This document shows, one piece after another, positions 38,712 through 48,650 of a stretch of 64,000 nucleotides of DNA. The DNA comes from Pseudomonas neustonica (GTDB lineage: Bacteria; Pseudomonadota; Gammaproteobacteria; Pseudomonadales; Pseudomonadaceae), in the NCBI RefSeq assembly GCF_003797945.1, contig NZ_RKKU01000003.1, positions 124,001-188,000 of the forward strand, given 5' to 3'. The notes below the pieces were generated by a model. It was not told where the DNA came from. It was given only the letters and a program-made list of their open reading frames with translations, and made no database searches. The first letter of the stretch is position 1. Each line of letters begins with the position of its first letter. Position numbers and translations under genes: made by a program.

Positions 38712-40550
38712 TCATCCTTCAAGCATGGCCTTGTCGCGCACTGCACCCTTGTCGGCGCTGGTAGCCAGCAAGGCATAAGCCTTGAGTGCTGTAGTGACTT
38801 TGCGCGGGCGCTTTTCGGCTGGCTTCCAACCCAGTTTGTCCTGCTCAATACGGCGATGGGAGAGCTCTTCATCGCTGACCAGCAGGTTGATGCTGCGATT
38901 GGGGATATCGATCAGTATTTTGTCGCCGTCGCGCACCAGGCCAATGGCGCCGCCAGCCGCTGCCTCGGGTGAAGCGTGGCCGATAGACAGCCCTGACGTG
39001 CCGCCAGAAAAGCGGCCGTCGGTCAGTAGCGCGCAGTCCTTACCCAGTCCCTTGGATTTCAAGTAGCTGGTTGGGTAAAGCATTTCCTGCATGCCTGGGC
39101 CGCCCTTGGGGCCTTCATAGCGAATGATGACAATATCGCCGGCTTTGACTTCATCGGCGAGAATGCCTTTGACCGCGGTGTCCTGGCTCTCGAAGATTTT
39201 TGCGCGACCTTCAAATACGTGGATAGACTCGTCTACCCCAGCGGTTTTCACGACGCAGCCGTCCATTGCGATGTTGCCATAAAGCACCGCCAGGCCGCCC
39301 TCGGCGGAGTAGGCGTGCTCGACGCTGCGGATGCAGCCGTTTTCGCGATCGTCGTCCAGCGTATCCCAGCGTGTGGATTGGCTGAACGCGGTCTGGGTGG
39401 GGATGCCTGCCGGACCTGCCTTGAAGAAGGTATGAACGGCTTCATCGTCAGTCTGGGTGATATCCCATTCGGCGATCGCCTGCGCCATGCTCGGGCTGTG
39501 TACGGTGGGCAGGTCGGTGTGTAGCAAACCGCCGCGCGCCAATGAGCCGAGGATGCTGAAGATGCCGCCGGCGCGGTGCACGTCTTCCATGTGGTACTTC
39601 TGAATATTTGGCGCGACCTTGCACAGCTGCGGGACGGAGCGTGACAGGCGGTCGATATCGCGCAGATCAAATTCGATCTCGCCTTCCTGAGCGGCAGCGA
39701 GCAAATGCAAAATGGTATTGGTTGAGCCGCCCATGGCGATGTCCAGCGTCATGGCATTTTCGAATGCCTTGAAGTTGGCAATGCTGCGGGGCAGGACGCT
39801 ATCGTCGCCGTCGGCATAATAGGTTTTGCACAGATCAACAATCGTACGTCCCGCGCGCAGGAATAGCTCTTCACGGTCGCTGTGGGTGGCCAGAAGCGAA
39901 CCGTTGCCCGGCAGTGCCAGGCCCAGCGCTTCGGTTAGACAGTTCATCGAGTTGGCGGTAAACATGCCTGAGCAGGAGCCGCAGGTTGGGCAGGCGGAAC
40001 GTTCATACTCGGCGACTTTTTCGTCTGAACTGCTCTCGTCGGCGGCGATTACCATGGCATCGACCAGATCCAGGCCATGGCTGGCCAGCTTGGTCTTACC
40101 GGCTTCCATCGGGCCGCCAGAGACAAAAACCACAGGTACGTTGAGACGCAGTGCGGCCATCAGCATGCCGGGGGTGATCTTGTCGCAGTTGGAGATGCAG
40201 ACGATGGCATCAGCGCAGTGGGCGTTGACCATGTACTCGACCGAATCAGCGATGATCTCGCGGCTGGGTAGTGAGTACAGCATGCCATCGTGACCCATGG
40301 CGATGCCGTCATCGACTGCGATGGTGTTGAATTCCTTGGCTACGCCGCCGGCCTTTTCGATTTCACGGGCGACGAGTTGGCCCATGTCTTTCAGGTGTAC
40401 GTGCCCCGGAACGAACTGGGTGAATGAGTTCGCAACGGCGATGATGGGCTTCTTGAAGTCTTCGTCCTTCATGCCGGTGGCGCGCCACAGGGCGCGAGCG
40501 CCGGCCATGTTGCGACCGAAGGTGGAGGTTTTTGAGCGATAATCTGGCAT
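38712..40550 (-). CDS. ilvD: Dihydroxy-acid dehydratase
   Basis: A 612-residue iron-sulfur enzyme converting dihydroxyisovalerate and its homologue to the keto acids of valine and isoleucine synthesis. It has the cluster cysteines in SNCDKITPG and [16 protein letters not shown] and the catalytic C-terminal GRFSGGTSG motif. The length matches IlvD. It lies downstream of argE-argA on the same strand, with a 128-bp gap containing a GC hairpin (40596-40622), so it may have its own promoter. Confidence 0.97.
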   Translation of the reverse strand: MPDYRSKTSTFGRNMAGARALWRATGMKDEDFKKPIIAVANSFTQFVPGHVHLKDMGQLVAREIEKAGGVAKEFNTIAVDDGIAMGHDGMLYSLPSREIIADSVEYMVNAHCADAIVCISNCDKITPGMLMAALRLNVPVVFVSGGPMEAGKTKLASHGLDLVDAMVIAADESSSDEKVAEYERSACPTCGSCSGMFTANSMNCLTEALGLALPGNGSLLATHSDREELFLRAGRTIVDLCKTYYADGDDSVLPRSIANFKAFENAMTLDIAMGGSTNTILHLLAAAQEGEIEFDLRDIDRLSRSVPQLCKVAPNIQKYHMEDVHRAGGIFSILGSLARGGLLHTDLPTVHSPSMAQAIAEWDITQTDDEAVHTFFKAGPAGIPTQTAFSQSTRWDTLDDDRENGCIRSVEHAYSAEGGLAVLYGNIAMDGCVVKTAGVDESIHVFEGRAKIFESQDTAVKGILADEVKAGDIVIIRYEGPKGGPGMQEMLYPTSYLKSKGLGKDCALLTDGRFSGGTSGLSIGHASPEAAAGGAIGLVRDGDKILIDIPNRSINLLVSDEELSHRRIEQDKLGWKPAEKRPRKVTTALKAYALLATSADKGAVRDKAMLEG

Positions 40551-40678
40551 GAGGGTACTCTCGTGATGTGTTGCAATCGGGCAAGCATACCAATTCGCCG
40601 CTCGGCTTGCAGCCGTGCGGCGTCAGTGTGTTGTCTCCCTGCCTGGGTGGCCTGGGGTTTTGTCTTGTGCTGGCTGCG

Positions 40679-41962
40679 CTAAAGTGCTTTCTCAAACACC
40701 TTGGAGTTGCGTTGGTAGTTGTACAGCTCTGCTCTTTTGGCGGGCAAACGCTCCACGCTGCTGGGCACAAAGCCCCGCTCGCGGAACCAGTGCGCAGTGC
40801 GCGTGGTGAGCACGAACAGGGTGTCGATCTTCAGGCTGCGGGCCTGCGATTCAATGTGCTGCAGTAACTGGTCGCCACGGCCACCCTGACGATAGTTGGG
40901 GTCAATGGCTACGCAGGCCAACTCGGCTGACGTTGATCCTTCCAGTGGATAAAGCGCCGCGCAGCCGATGATGGTGCCATCACGTTCAACCAGAGCAAAC
41001 TGGCTGATTTCGGTTTCCAGTACTTCGCGCGAGCGGCGTACCAAAATACCGGCGTCTTCCAGTGGGCGCAGCAGGTCGATCAGGCCGCCAACATCTTCAA
41101 TGGTGGCCGAGCGGATCTGCTCAAAGGCTTCCTGCGCCACCAGCGTACCGCTGCCGTCGCGGGTGAATAGCTCATTCAGCATCGCGCCATCTTCGGCAAA
41201 GCTGACAATATGCGAGCGCCGTACGCCGGCGTTGCATGCCTTACAGGCTGCGCGCAGCAGGTTGCCCGGTAGCGAATTGCCCAGACTATTGAGCAGTGGT
41301 GCTGCGCGGGTCGGCTTCAGCTCGCGCAGTAGTAGCCCGTTTTCGTCCTTGATGCCAGCGTCTTCGCCAAACAGAATCAGCTTGTCGGCGCCCAGCGCGG
41401 CGGCCACGCTGGTGGCGACATCTTCACAGGCCAGGTTGAACACCTCGCCAGTGGGCGAGTAGCCGAGGCTGGAGAGCAGCACTATGTCGTGCTCATCCAG
41501 GTGGCGGCTGATGGCTTTGCGATCTATGCGGCGTACTTCGCCGGTGTGATGAAAGTCGACGCCATCGACCACGCCAATCGGCTTGGCGGTCACCATGTTG
41601 CCGCCGGTCACTCGCAGATGCGCGCCCTGTTGCTGCGTGCACAGTTGTGCCTCGATTGCGATGCGCAGCGCTCCAACCGCTTCGGTTACACAGGTCAGGG
41701 TATCTATGTCGGTGATGCGCAGGTCATTGTGATAGCGCGAAGTGATGCCGCGAGCGCTCAAGCGTTCTTCAATCTGTGGGCGCGAACCATGTACCAGCAC
41801 GAGTCGCACGTCCAGGCTGTTGAGCAGCATGATGTCGTGGACGATATTGCTGAAGTTGGGGTGCGCCAGGCCTTCGCCGGGCAGCATGAGCACGAAAGTG
41901 CAGTCCCGGTGCAAGTTGATGTAGGGCGTCGAGTGGCGGAACCAATTGACGTAATCGTGCAT
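40679..41962 (-). CDS. argA: N-acetylglutamate synthase
   Basis: First enzyme of arginine synthesis: acetylates glutamate with acetyl-CoA. It joins an amino-acid-kinase-like domain (LVLVHGSRPQIEERL; GEVRRIDRKAI) to a GNAT acetyltransferase domain (YRQGGRGDQLLQHIE near the end). Start chosen at ATG 41962 (MHDYVNWFRHS) to match the Pseudomonas N-terminus; ATGs at 41971 and 41977 are in frame. The family is inhibited by arginine. It follows argE by about 75 bp, probably in one transcript. Confidence 0.95.
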   Translation of the reverse strand: MHDYVNWFRHSTPYINLHRDCTFVLMLPGEGLAHPNFSNIVHDIMLLNSLDVRLVLVHGSRPQIEERLSARGITSRYHNDLRITDIDTLTCVTEAVGALRIAIEAQLCTQQQGAHLRVTGGNMVTAKPIGVVDGVDFHHTGEVRRIDRKAISRHLDEHDIVLLSSLGYSPTGEVFNLACEDVATSVAAALGADKLILFGEDAGIKDENGLLLRELKPTRAAPLLNSLGNSLPGNLLRAACKACNAGVRRSHIVSFAEDGAMLNELFTRDGSGTLVAQEAFEQIRSATIEDVGGLIDLLRPLEDAGILVRRSREVLETEISQFALVERDGTIIGCAALYPLEGSTSAELACVAIDPNYRQGGRGDQLLQHIESQARSLKIDTLFVLTTRTAHWFRERGFVPSSVERLPAKRAELYNYQRNSKVFEKAL

Positions 41963-42038
41963 TCGCGGCATTTCCATGCAAAAGATCTATTAAAAGGGTT
42001 TTACGCTGCCAGCTTCAAGTCCTCTGTCGCCGGTCCGG

Positions 42039-43187
42039 CTACTGCAGGCAAAATTGTTTGATCAACTGGCGCAGAATATCCACGGTCGGATTGAGGCGGT
42101 CCATAGCCAGAAACTCGTCTGGTTGATGCGCCTGATCAATATCGCCTGGGCCGAGAATCAGTGTCTGCATGCCAATTTGATTTAGGTACGGCCCCTCGGT
42201 GGCAAAGGCCACGCTGCCGGCACTGTGTCCGGTAAGCGCTTCGCATGCTTTGACCAGTGGCGCGTCGGCGGCGGTGTCCATGGGCGGCACGCCCGGAAAC
42301 AGCGGTGAGTAGACAATCTCGACCTGACGCTCGGCGGCAATCAGGTCCAGCCGGGCCTGGATGTCGGCGCGCAGGGCATCCGGGTCCATACCCGGCAACG
42401 GGCGGATATCAAACTCCAGGGCGCATTTGGCGCAAATGCGGTTGGGGTTGTCGCCACCATGAATGCAGCCAAGATTCAATGTAGGCGTCGGTACGCCGAA
42501 CAGCGGGTTGTTCCAGCGCTTCTGCCAGCCACTGCGCAGCGTCATCAGTTCGCTGATGACGTTGTGCATGGCTTCCATTGCATTGTTGCCCAGCGCCGGG
42601 TCCGAGGAGTGGCCAGCCTGACCGGTAATGTCGATCCGCTCCATCATGATGCCCTTGTGTACACGGATTGGCTTGAGACCGGTAGGCTCGCCAATCACCG
42701 CGTGCCGAGCTTTTGGCAGGCCGCTGGCGACCAGCGCGCGGGCGCCGCTCATGGAGCTCTCCTCGTCGGCGGTCGCGAGTACGATCAGTGGCTGCTTGAA
42801 AGGCTGATCCACATAGCTACGTACCGCTTCAATAATCAGCGGAAAAAAGCCCTTCATGTCACAGCTGCCCAGCCCGTACCAGCGGCCATCCTGCTCGGTC
42901 AGCTTGAACGGGTCGTGCTGCCAGCGTTCCGGGTTGCAGGGCACGGTATCGGTATGACCAGCCATTACCAGGCCGCCGGGACCACTGCCGAGGGTGGCAA
43001 TCAGGTTAGCCTTGCCAGCTTCCCCCGGAATTGGTTGGATTTCGCAGGCAAAGCCCAGGTCGCCGAGCCAACTGGCCAGTAAATGCACCACGGGCAGATT
43101 GGATTGATCCATATCGTCCTGGGTGCAGCTGATAGAAGGTAGTTTGAGCAGGGCGTCGAATTGCGCTTTCAGCGAGGGCAAAGCCAT
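42039..43187 (-). CDS. argE: Acetylornithine deacetylase
   Basis: An M20-family metallohydrolase of 382 residues releasing ornithine from N-acetylornithine. Metal-site motifs AGHTDTVP, GLGSCDMKG, DEESSMSG and IGEPTG are all present. It precedes argA, as in other Pseudomonas. Since the Pseudomonas pathway also recycles acetyl groups with ArgJ, ArgE is often a second route. Confidence 0.95.
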   Translation of the reverse strand: MALPSLKAQFDALLKLPSISCTQDDMDQSNLPVVHLLASWLGDLGFACEIQPIPGEAGKANLIATLGSGPGGLVMAGHTDTVPCNPERWQHDPFKLTEQDGRWYGLGSCDMKGFFPLIIEAVRSYVDQPFKQPLIVLATADEESSMSGARALVASGLPKARHAVIGEPTGLKPIRVHKGIMMERIDITGQAGHSSDPALGNNAMEAMHNVISELMTLRSGWQKRWNNPLFGVPTPTLNLGCIHGGDNPNRICAKCALEFDIRPLPGMDPDALRADIQARLDLIAAERQVEIVYSPLFPGVPPMDTAADAPLVKACEALTGHSAGSVAFATEGPYLNQIGMQTLILGPGDIDQAHQPDEFLAMDRLNPTVDILRQLIKQFCLQ

Positions 43188-43248
43188 GGAAACTCCGGGC
43201 GGCGTATGCGAACAGTGGTGTTCAGCTTACGCCGCCCATAGCCGTTCG

Positions 43249-44508
43249 TCAGCTGAAAATGGCGGAAAGGGTAAAGAAGTAGATGATGGAAAGTACGGCG
43301 CCAGCAGGCAGGGTGACTACCCAGGAGCTGAAGATGGTACCGATCACGCGCAGGTTCAACGCACCGATGCCGCGCGCCATACCTACGCCAAGTACCGCGC
43401 CCACCAGGGTGTGAGTGGTGGAGATCGGCAGGCCAATGCTGGAGGCACCTACTACAGTGGTAGCCGTCGCCAGTTCGGCAGCGAAGCCGCGGCTGGGGGT
43501 CAGCTCGGTGATGTGCTGGCCGATGGTCGCAATCACACGATAACCGTAGGTGGCCAGGCCGACTACTATGCCGACGCCGCCGAGCAGCAATACCCAGCCA
43601 GGCACGACTGATTTATCCACGATATCGCCGCCTGAGCTAAGCACGCCAACGATAGCGGCCAGCGGACCTACTGCATTGGCGACGTCATTGGAGCCGTGGG
43701 CAAAGGCCATGGCGCAGGCGGTAAAGATCATCAGGATGGCAAAGACCTTTTCCACGCTGGCGAAGTGAAAGCTCTTGTCCGCGACAGGGTCAGGCTTGAT
43801 GCGTCTGAGCAGCATGATGCCGATGGCGCAGATGATGGCACCAAACAGTAGTGCCAGGCCCAGACTTTGCCAGCCACTCAGATGCAGGCCAACGTGCTTG
43901 AGGCCTTTGGTCAGGGTGACAATAGTGACGATAAAACCGACCGCAAACATGTAGTAAGGGACGTAACGCTTGGCGTTGGTGAAGGGGTCTTCAGTGTCCA
44001 GGATCAGCTTGTGAACGCTCATGAAGATAAGGAATGCAACTGTCCCGGACAGCAGGGGAGAAATTACCCAGCTGGACACAATGGGGATTACGCCGCCCCA
44101 ATGGACTGCGTCCATGGATACACCGACTGCACCAAAACCGATAACGGCACCAATGATGGAGTGGGTGGTGGAAACTGGCCAGCCCTTGATGGATGCGATC
44201 AGCAGCCAGGTTCCGGCTGCGAGCAGAGCGGCCAGCATGCCGAAGATCATCTGGTCCGGGCTGATCAGGTCAGCATCAAGGATGCCGCTGCGAATAGTTT
44301 GGGTAACCGAGCCGCCGGCCAGATAAGCGCCAAGAAACTCGAATACCATGGCGATCACAATCGCCTGTTTGATGGTTAGCGCGCGGGAACCAACCGAAGT
44401 GCCCATGGCGTTAGCCACGTCGTTAGCGCCTACCCCCCAGGCCATAAAAAAGCCGAAGAGGCAGGCCAGAATGAGCAGGACAGTGCCGTACTCTGCAATC
44501 AGCGTCAT
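43249..44508 (-). CDS. Low-affinity inorganic phosphate transporter (PiT family)
   Basis: A 419-residue membrane protein with two inverted-repeat PHO4 signatures, GANDVANAMGTSVG near residue 27 and GSNDVANAVGP near 270, and about 10-11 helices. It imports metal-phosphate complexes using the proton or sodium gradient. It is downstream of a DUF47 partner on the same strand (39 bp), the standard pairing for PiT regulation. Confidence 0.93.
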   Translation of the reverse strand: MTLIAEYGTVLLILACLFGFFMAWGVGANDVANAMGTSVGSRALTIKQAIVIAMVFEFLGAYLAGGSVTQTIRSGILDADLISPDQMIFGMLAALLAAGTWLLIASIKGWPVSTTHSIIGAVIGFGAVGVSMDAVHWGGVIPIVSSWVISPLLSGTVAFLIFMSVHKLILDTEDPFTNAKRYVPYYMFAVGFIVTIVTLTKGLKHVGLHLSGWQSLGLALLFGAIICAIGIMLLRRIKPDPVADKSFHFASVEKVFAILMIFTACAMAFAHGSNDVANAVGPLAAIVGVLSSGGDIVDKSVVPGWVLLLGGVGIVVGLATYGYRVIATIGQHITELTPSRGFAAELATATTVVGASSIGLPISTTHTLVGAVLGVGMARGIGALNLRVIGTIFSSWVVTLPAGAVLSIIYFFTLSAIFS

Positions 44509-44547
44509 ATTCTTAATACTCTATTGGGTGCATGGTTCAGCCGGCCC

Positions 44548-45225
44548 TTAGCGGGCCATCAGCAATTCCAGGCGGTTGCCTACGCGCTGAGCACGGTCGG
44601 CGACATCACCAATCCATTCGATGATCTGATACAAAAACATCACGTCTACTGGTGACAGGTCCTTTTCCAGTTTGTACAGCTCCGAGCGCAGCTTGATCTG
44701 CATGTTGTCGGTGTCGTGCTCGATGCTGTCGAGTTCCTCGATCATACGTTCTACCAGCGTAACTTCACGGCCTGAAAATCCGGTTTCCAGCAGTTCGTCA
44801 AGTTCGTTCATGGCCGTTAATGCCTGAGCTGCAGCATCGATAGAGCGTTGAACGAAGGCTTTGAATGAACCGCTTAGCGGGACCGGAATCATCATCTTGC
44901 GACCCAGCATCAGGCCGGCGATATCCTTGGCGCGGTTGGCGACTTTGTCCTGTACACTGAGCAGTTCCAGCAGGTCCGAACGAGGCACCGGCAGGAACAG
45001 GCTTTTGGGCAGATTGACGCGGACATCCTTTTTGAGTTTGTCGGCGTCCCGTTCGAGCTGAGCGATGTGTTGCTGTATGCGCTCGGCTTCGGTCCAGTCG
45101 TTGGCAATGACTGCCTCAATAAACGGCAGTAGCTGCGCTGCACACTCATGTGCCTTGGCAATGTGCTGCTGCATCGGCTTTATGGGGGAGCGACCGAACA
45201 GGCTGAGAAATGGGTTGTTAGGCAT
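44548..45225 (-). CDS. DUF47 (PhoU-like) accessory protein of the Pit transporter
   Basis: A 225-residue all-helical cytoplasmic protein of the TIGR00153/DUF47 family (MPNNPFLSLFGRSPIKPM start; acidic helices such as MIEELDSIEHDTDNMQIK). It is PhoU-like and typically modulates the adjacent phosphate transporter. It is first in the two-gene unit; the promoter lies in the 126-bp divergent region shared with the CYTH/CHAD gene. Confidence 0.88.
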   Translation of the reverse strand: MPNNPFLSLFGRSPIKPMQQHIAKAHECAAQLLPFIEAVIANDWTEAERIQQHIAQLERDADKLKKDVRVNLPKSLFLPVPRSDLLELLSVQDKVANRAKDIAGLMLGRKMMIPVPLSGSFKAFVQRSIDAAAQALTAMNELDELLETGFSGREVTLVERMIEELDSIEHDTDNMQIKLRSELYKLEKDLSPVDVMFLYQIIEWIGDVADRAQRVGNRLELLMAR

Positions 45226-45351
45226 AGCGCCTCCAGCGGGAGTTTAGGCCGCAAAGTATAGGTCCTGCATGCCTGATCGTCATCTGATTGACATGAAAAG
45301 AACACATTTTTACCGCTTGCTCCTGAAGCAGTGGTATGGCAGAGAAATCCG

Positions 45352-46755
45352 ATGGGTAAAGAAACCGAAATCAAATTGCGCGCCAGTGCCGACGTACTGA
45401 CCGCTTTACGTGAACACCCGCTGGTAAAAAGTCGTCTGGTTGATGACTGGCAAACCGGCACGCTCTATAACCAGTATTACGATACCGAGAACCGGGATCT
45501 GGCTGCGGCCAAGGTGGCGCTGCGCCTGCGGCGTGACGGTGATGCCATCATCCAGACGCTGAAAAGCCGCGGCCAGAGCGTAGCGGGATTGTCCGAGCGC
45601 AACGAGTGGGACTGGAACCTGCAAAAGCTGGAGCTGGACTTTACGCTGCTGGATGACAGTTGCTGGCCGGCCTCGCTGGCAGAGCTCGACAAATCTGCGT
45701 TACAGCCGGTTTTCACCACAGACTTTCAGCGTACCCGCGCACTGCTGCGCTGGGAGCGTGATGGCGAACAGGTGGAAATCGAGGCGGCGCTGGATCAGGG
45801 TGAGGTTTCCGCTGGCGACAGCGTAGAGCCGATAAGTGAGCTTGAGCTCGAGGTGCGCTCCGGTTCGCCGCAGGCGCTGCTGGAACTGGCACTGGAGCTG
45901 TGTCGCGATCAGGTGCTGATGCCATGCGATATCAGCAAGGCTGAGCGTGGCTATCGGCTGTTTGACCAGAGCAGTTACGCGCTGCGCCTGGACGCGCCAA
46001 AATGGCAGCCCGACTCGAGCGTCGATGCTGTGATTGAAGGCTTGATTACTCAACTATTGGGACGCGTGCAGCGGCTGGCCGAGCAATACCGCTTTGCCCG
46101 TCAGTGGAAGTTGTTCCGCGAGATGACGACCAACCTGGCTGCCTTGCGTGCCTGTTTCGGCGTGTTCGATCTCGCCTTGCCACGCTCATCTGCACAGCCT
46201 TTCATTGTGCCGCTGGACCAACTTCTCGAGAGGTTTCAGCCGCTGGTGCTCGCGGGCTGGGCTGACGATGTTGAAGGTGAAGCTGCGCGCAAGCAAGCCA
46301 GCGAAGTGTTTGACAAGCAGTTGGCAGACCCTGCCTGGGGGCAGTTGTTTGTCGAGCTGGCGCTCTGGCTGCTGGATAAACGCTGGCAGACCAAGCGGCC
46401 ACCACGCGGTGACCGTATTGCCGCGCTGCCGCTGTCTCGCTGGATGCTTGGCGCGGTCGGCAAGGAGATTCAAGAGCTGCGGGTGCCGCATCATAATGAT
46501 ACCGACCATCAGGTCCATGAGTGGCTGGATCAACTGCCACGACTAGGTCGCTTGCAGCTGATGCTGGGCAACTTCCGCTCCTTTCTCGATGTCTCCGAAC
46601 CGGACCGTTTGTTTGGCGAGTTGAACAAGCTGCAGGCCTTGTTGGAGCAATATCCGCAGATAGATGATGAGCAACGCGAGCTATTGCTGGCAGCGCTGCG
46701 CAAGCAGGGACAGCGGGTCCGCAAGTTGAATGCCTGGCGTGAGCTGAATCAGTAA
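45352..46755 (+). CDS. CYTH-CHAD inorganic triphosphatase (YgiF-like)
   Basis: A 467-residue protein with an N-terminal CYTH domain (ETEIKL carries the ExExK signature at 4-8; ALRLRRDGDAIIQTLKSRG) and a C-terminal CHAD helical domain (about 225-460). E. coli YgiF with this layout hydrolyses inorganic triphosphate; CHAD domains bind polyphosphate. Start ATG 45352 gives the family N-terminus; a GTG at 45331 would add seven residues. It is divergent from the phosphate transporter genes, which suggests a shared phosphate role. Confidence 0.9.
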   Translation: MGKETEIKLRASADVLTALREHPLVKSRLVDDWQTGTLYNQYYDTENRDLAAAKVALRLRRDGDAIIQTLKSRGQSVAGLSERNEWDWNLQKLELDFTLLDDSCWPASLAELDKSALQPVFTTDFQRTRALLRWERDGEQVEIEAALDQGEVSAGDSVEPISELELEVRSGSPQALLELALELCRDQVLMPCDISKAERGYRLFDQSSYALRLDAPKWQPDSSVDAVIEGLITQLLGRVQRLAEQYRFARQWKLFREMTTNLAALRACFGVFDLALPRSSAQPFIVPLDQLLERFQPLVLAGWADDVEGEAARKQASEVFDKQLADPAWGQLFVELALWLLDKRWQTKRPPRGDRIAALPLSRWMLGAVGKEIQELRVPHHNDTDHQVHEWLDQLPRLGRLQLMLGNFRSFLDVSEPDRLFGELNKLQALLEQYPQIDDEQRELLLAALRKQGQRVRKLNAWRELNQ

Positions 46756-46823
46756 AAGTCATAACAGGACTGGCCGCTAGGTCGGACGGGGCAGGGACAG
46801 CCCAGTAACAAGGGAGAGGCGGT

Positions 46824-48623
46824 ATGAAGCGTTTGGCGGATCTGGCGATACCTGGTAGTGATCGCCCATTGGATTTGGGTGATTTCCTCAACGTATTGGC
46901 GGCGCAAGGGAAGATCGACCCTGAAACGGTTGACCACCTGGTGACGCTCAGGCGCTCAGGTTCCGGTGATACCGCCAAGCTACATCCGCTGCAGTTTATC
47001 GCGGCGCAAGAGGTGGCTGATCTTACGCGCCCCGGTAAGAAGCTGGATCTGGATACGCTGAGTCGCTGGTTGGCGGTTGAAACCGATCAGCCTTTCTTTC
47101 GCATTGACCCGCTCAAGATCAATGTATCGGCGGTAACGCCGCTGATGTCGTTTGCGTTCGCCCAGCGGCACAAGATTCTTGCGGTGGATGTAAACGAGAA
47201 AGAAGCCGTTATTGCCAGTGCGCAGCCTTTTGTCAGCGCCTGGGAGGACAATCTGCGTCATGTGCTGCGCCGCGACATCAAGCGCGTGGTGGCCAATCCT
47301 GCGGATCTGCAACGCTATACGGTAGAGTTTTATCGGCTGGCTCGTTCGGTCACCGGCGCTAATGCGGGCGATCAGAAAATAAGCGGCATCGGTAACTTTG
47401 AACAGCTGCTGAATCTGGGCAGCATGAGTCAGGAGCCGGACGCCAATGATGCCCACGTGGTGAATATTGTCGACTGGCTATTTCAGTATGCGTTCGAGCA
47501 GCGCGCCAGTGATATTCATGTCGAGCCGCGCCGAGATACTGGCAGTGTTCGTCTGCGCATTGATGGTGTGCTGCACACGGTGTATCAGTTCCCTATTCAA
47601 GTGACGGTTGCTGTGGTTAGTCGCCTGAAAACTCTGGGCCGAATGAATGTGGCCGAGAAGCGTAAGCCGCAAGACGGCCGTATCAAGACCAAGTCGCCTA
47701 AGGGCAACGAGATTGAGCTACGCCTATCAACCTTGCCTACCGCCTTTGGCGAGAAGATGGTGATGCGTATCTTCGACCCGGACGTTTTGCTGCGCACCTT
47801 TGATCAGTTGGGGTTTTCCAGCGAAGATCAACGTCGTTGGCAGAGTATGGTGTCGCAGCCCAACGGTATTGTGTTGGTGACCGGTCCCACCGGCTCGGGC
47901 AAGACGACAACGCTCTATACCACCCTCAAACAGTTGGCCACACCCGAAGTCAACGTCTGTACCGTGGAAGACCCGATTGAAATGGTTGAGGACAGCTTCA
48001 ACCAGATGCAGGTACAGCACAATATTGATCTGAACTTTGCCAACGCAGTGCGGGCGCTGATGCGCCAGGACCCGGACATCATCATGATCGGTGAGATTCG
48101 CGACCTGGAAACCGCCGAGATGGCAATTCAGGCAGCACTGACCGGGCACCTGGTGCTGTCTACCCTGCACACCAACGATGCGCCCAGCGCGGTAAGCCGT
48201 TTGATTGAGCTGGGTGTGCCTGCCTATCTGATCAAGGCGACGGTGCTGGGAGTGATGGCGCAGCGCTTGGTGCGCACACTTTGCCCGCACTGCAAGGCTC
48301 CCATCACGGTGGACGAAGAGGGCTGGGTCGATCTCACCAAGCCCTGGAATGCCCCCGTCCCGACCCAGGCCCAGCAGCCTGTAGGCTGTGTGGAGTGCCG
48401 GGAGACAGGCTACCGTGGACGCGCGGGCGTATATGAACTGATGCCCATTAGTGAGGGCATCAAATCATTGATTCACGCTGATACCGATCTGGGCGCTTTG
48501 CGTCGTCAGGCTTATAAAGAAGGTATGCACAGTCTGCGGTTGTCGGGGGCGCAGAAAGTAGCGTCCGGCTTGACGACCATCGAGGAAGTGTTACGGGTTA
48601 CGCCTCAGAGTCAGCAGAGCTGA
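46824..48623 (+). CDS. Orphan GspE/PilB-family secretion ATPase
   Basis: A 599-residue ATPase: MshEN/T2SSE N-terminal region (1-170), then the core with Walker A GPTGSGKTTT, Walker B IIMIGEIRD, the HTN histidine box, and a C4 zinc motif (CPHC ... CVEC). No pilin, inner-membrane platform or secretin gene accompanies it, so it is not part of a local type II or type IV pilus locus. A lone homologue at the equivalent place in Pseudomonas has no assigned role. It is 68 bp after the CYTH/CHAD gene. Confidence 0.88.
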   Translation: MKRLADLAIPGSDRPLDLGDFLNVLAAQGKIDPETVDHLVTLRRSGSGDTAKLHPLQFIAAQEVADLTRPGKKLDLDTLSRWLAVETDQPFFRIDPLKINVSAVTPLMSFAFAQRHKILAVDVNEKEAVIASAQPFVSAWEDNLRHVLRRDIKRVVANPADLQRYTVEFYRLARSVTGANAGDQKISGIGNFEQLLNLGSMSQEPDANDAHVVNIVDWLFQYAFEQRASDIHVEPRRDTGSVRLRIDGVLHTVYQFPIQVTVAVVSRLKTLGRMNVAEKRKPQDGRIKTKSPKGNEIELRLSTLPTAFGEKMVMRIFDPDVLLRTFDQLGFSSEDQRRWQSMVSQPNGIVLVTGPTGSGKTTTLYTTLKQLATPEVNVCTVEDPIEMVEDSFNQMQVQHNIDLNFANAVRALMRQDPDIIMIGEIRDLETAEMAIQAALTGHLVLSTLHTNDAPSAVSRLIELGVPAYLIKATVLGVMAQRLVRTLCPHCKAPITVDEEGWVDLTKPWNAPVPTQAQQPVGCVECRETGYRGRAGVYELMPISEGIKSLIHADTDLGALRRQAYKEGMHSLRLSGAQKVASGLTTIEEVLRVTPQSQQS

Positions 48624-48650
48624 GCGCCGCTGACTCTCGTTGGCAGACCG

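Noticed and set aside
46824-48623. Part of a type II secretion or type IV pilus locus
   Set aside because: No GspF/PilC, pilin, peptidase or secretin gene is on either side.
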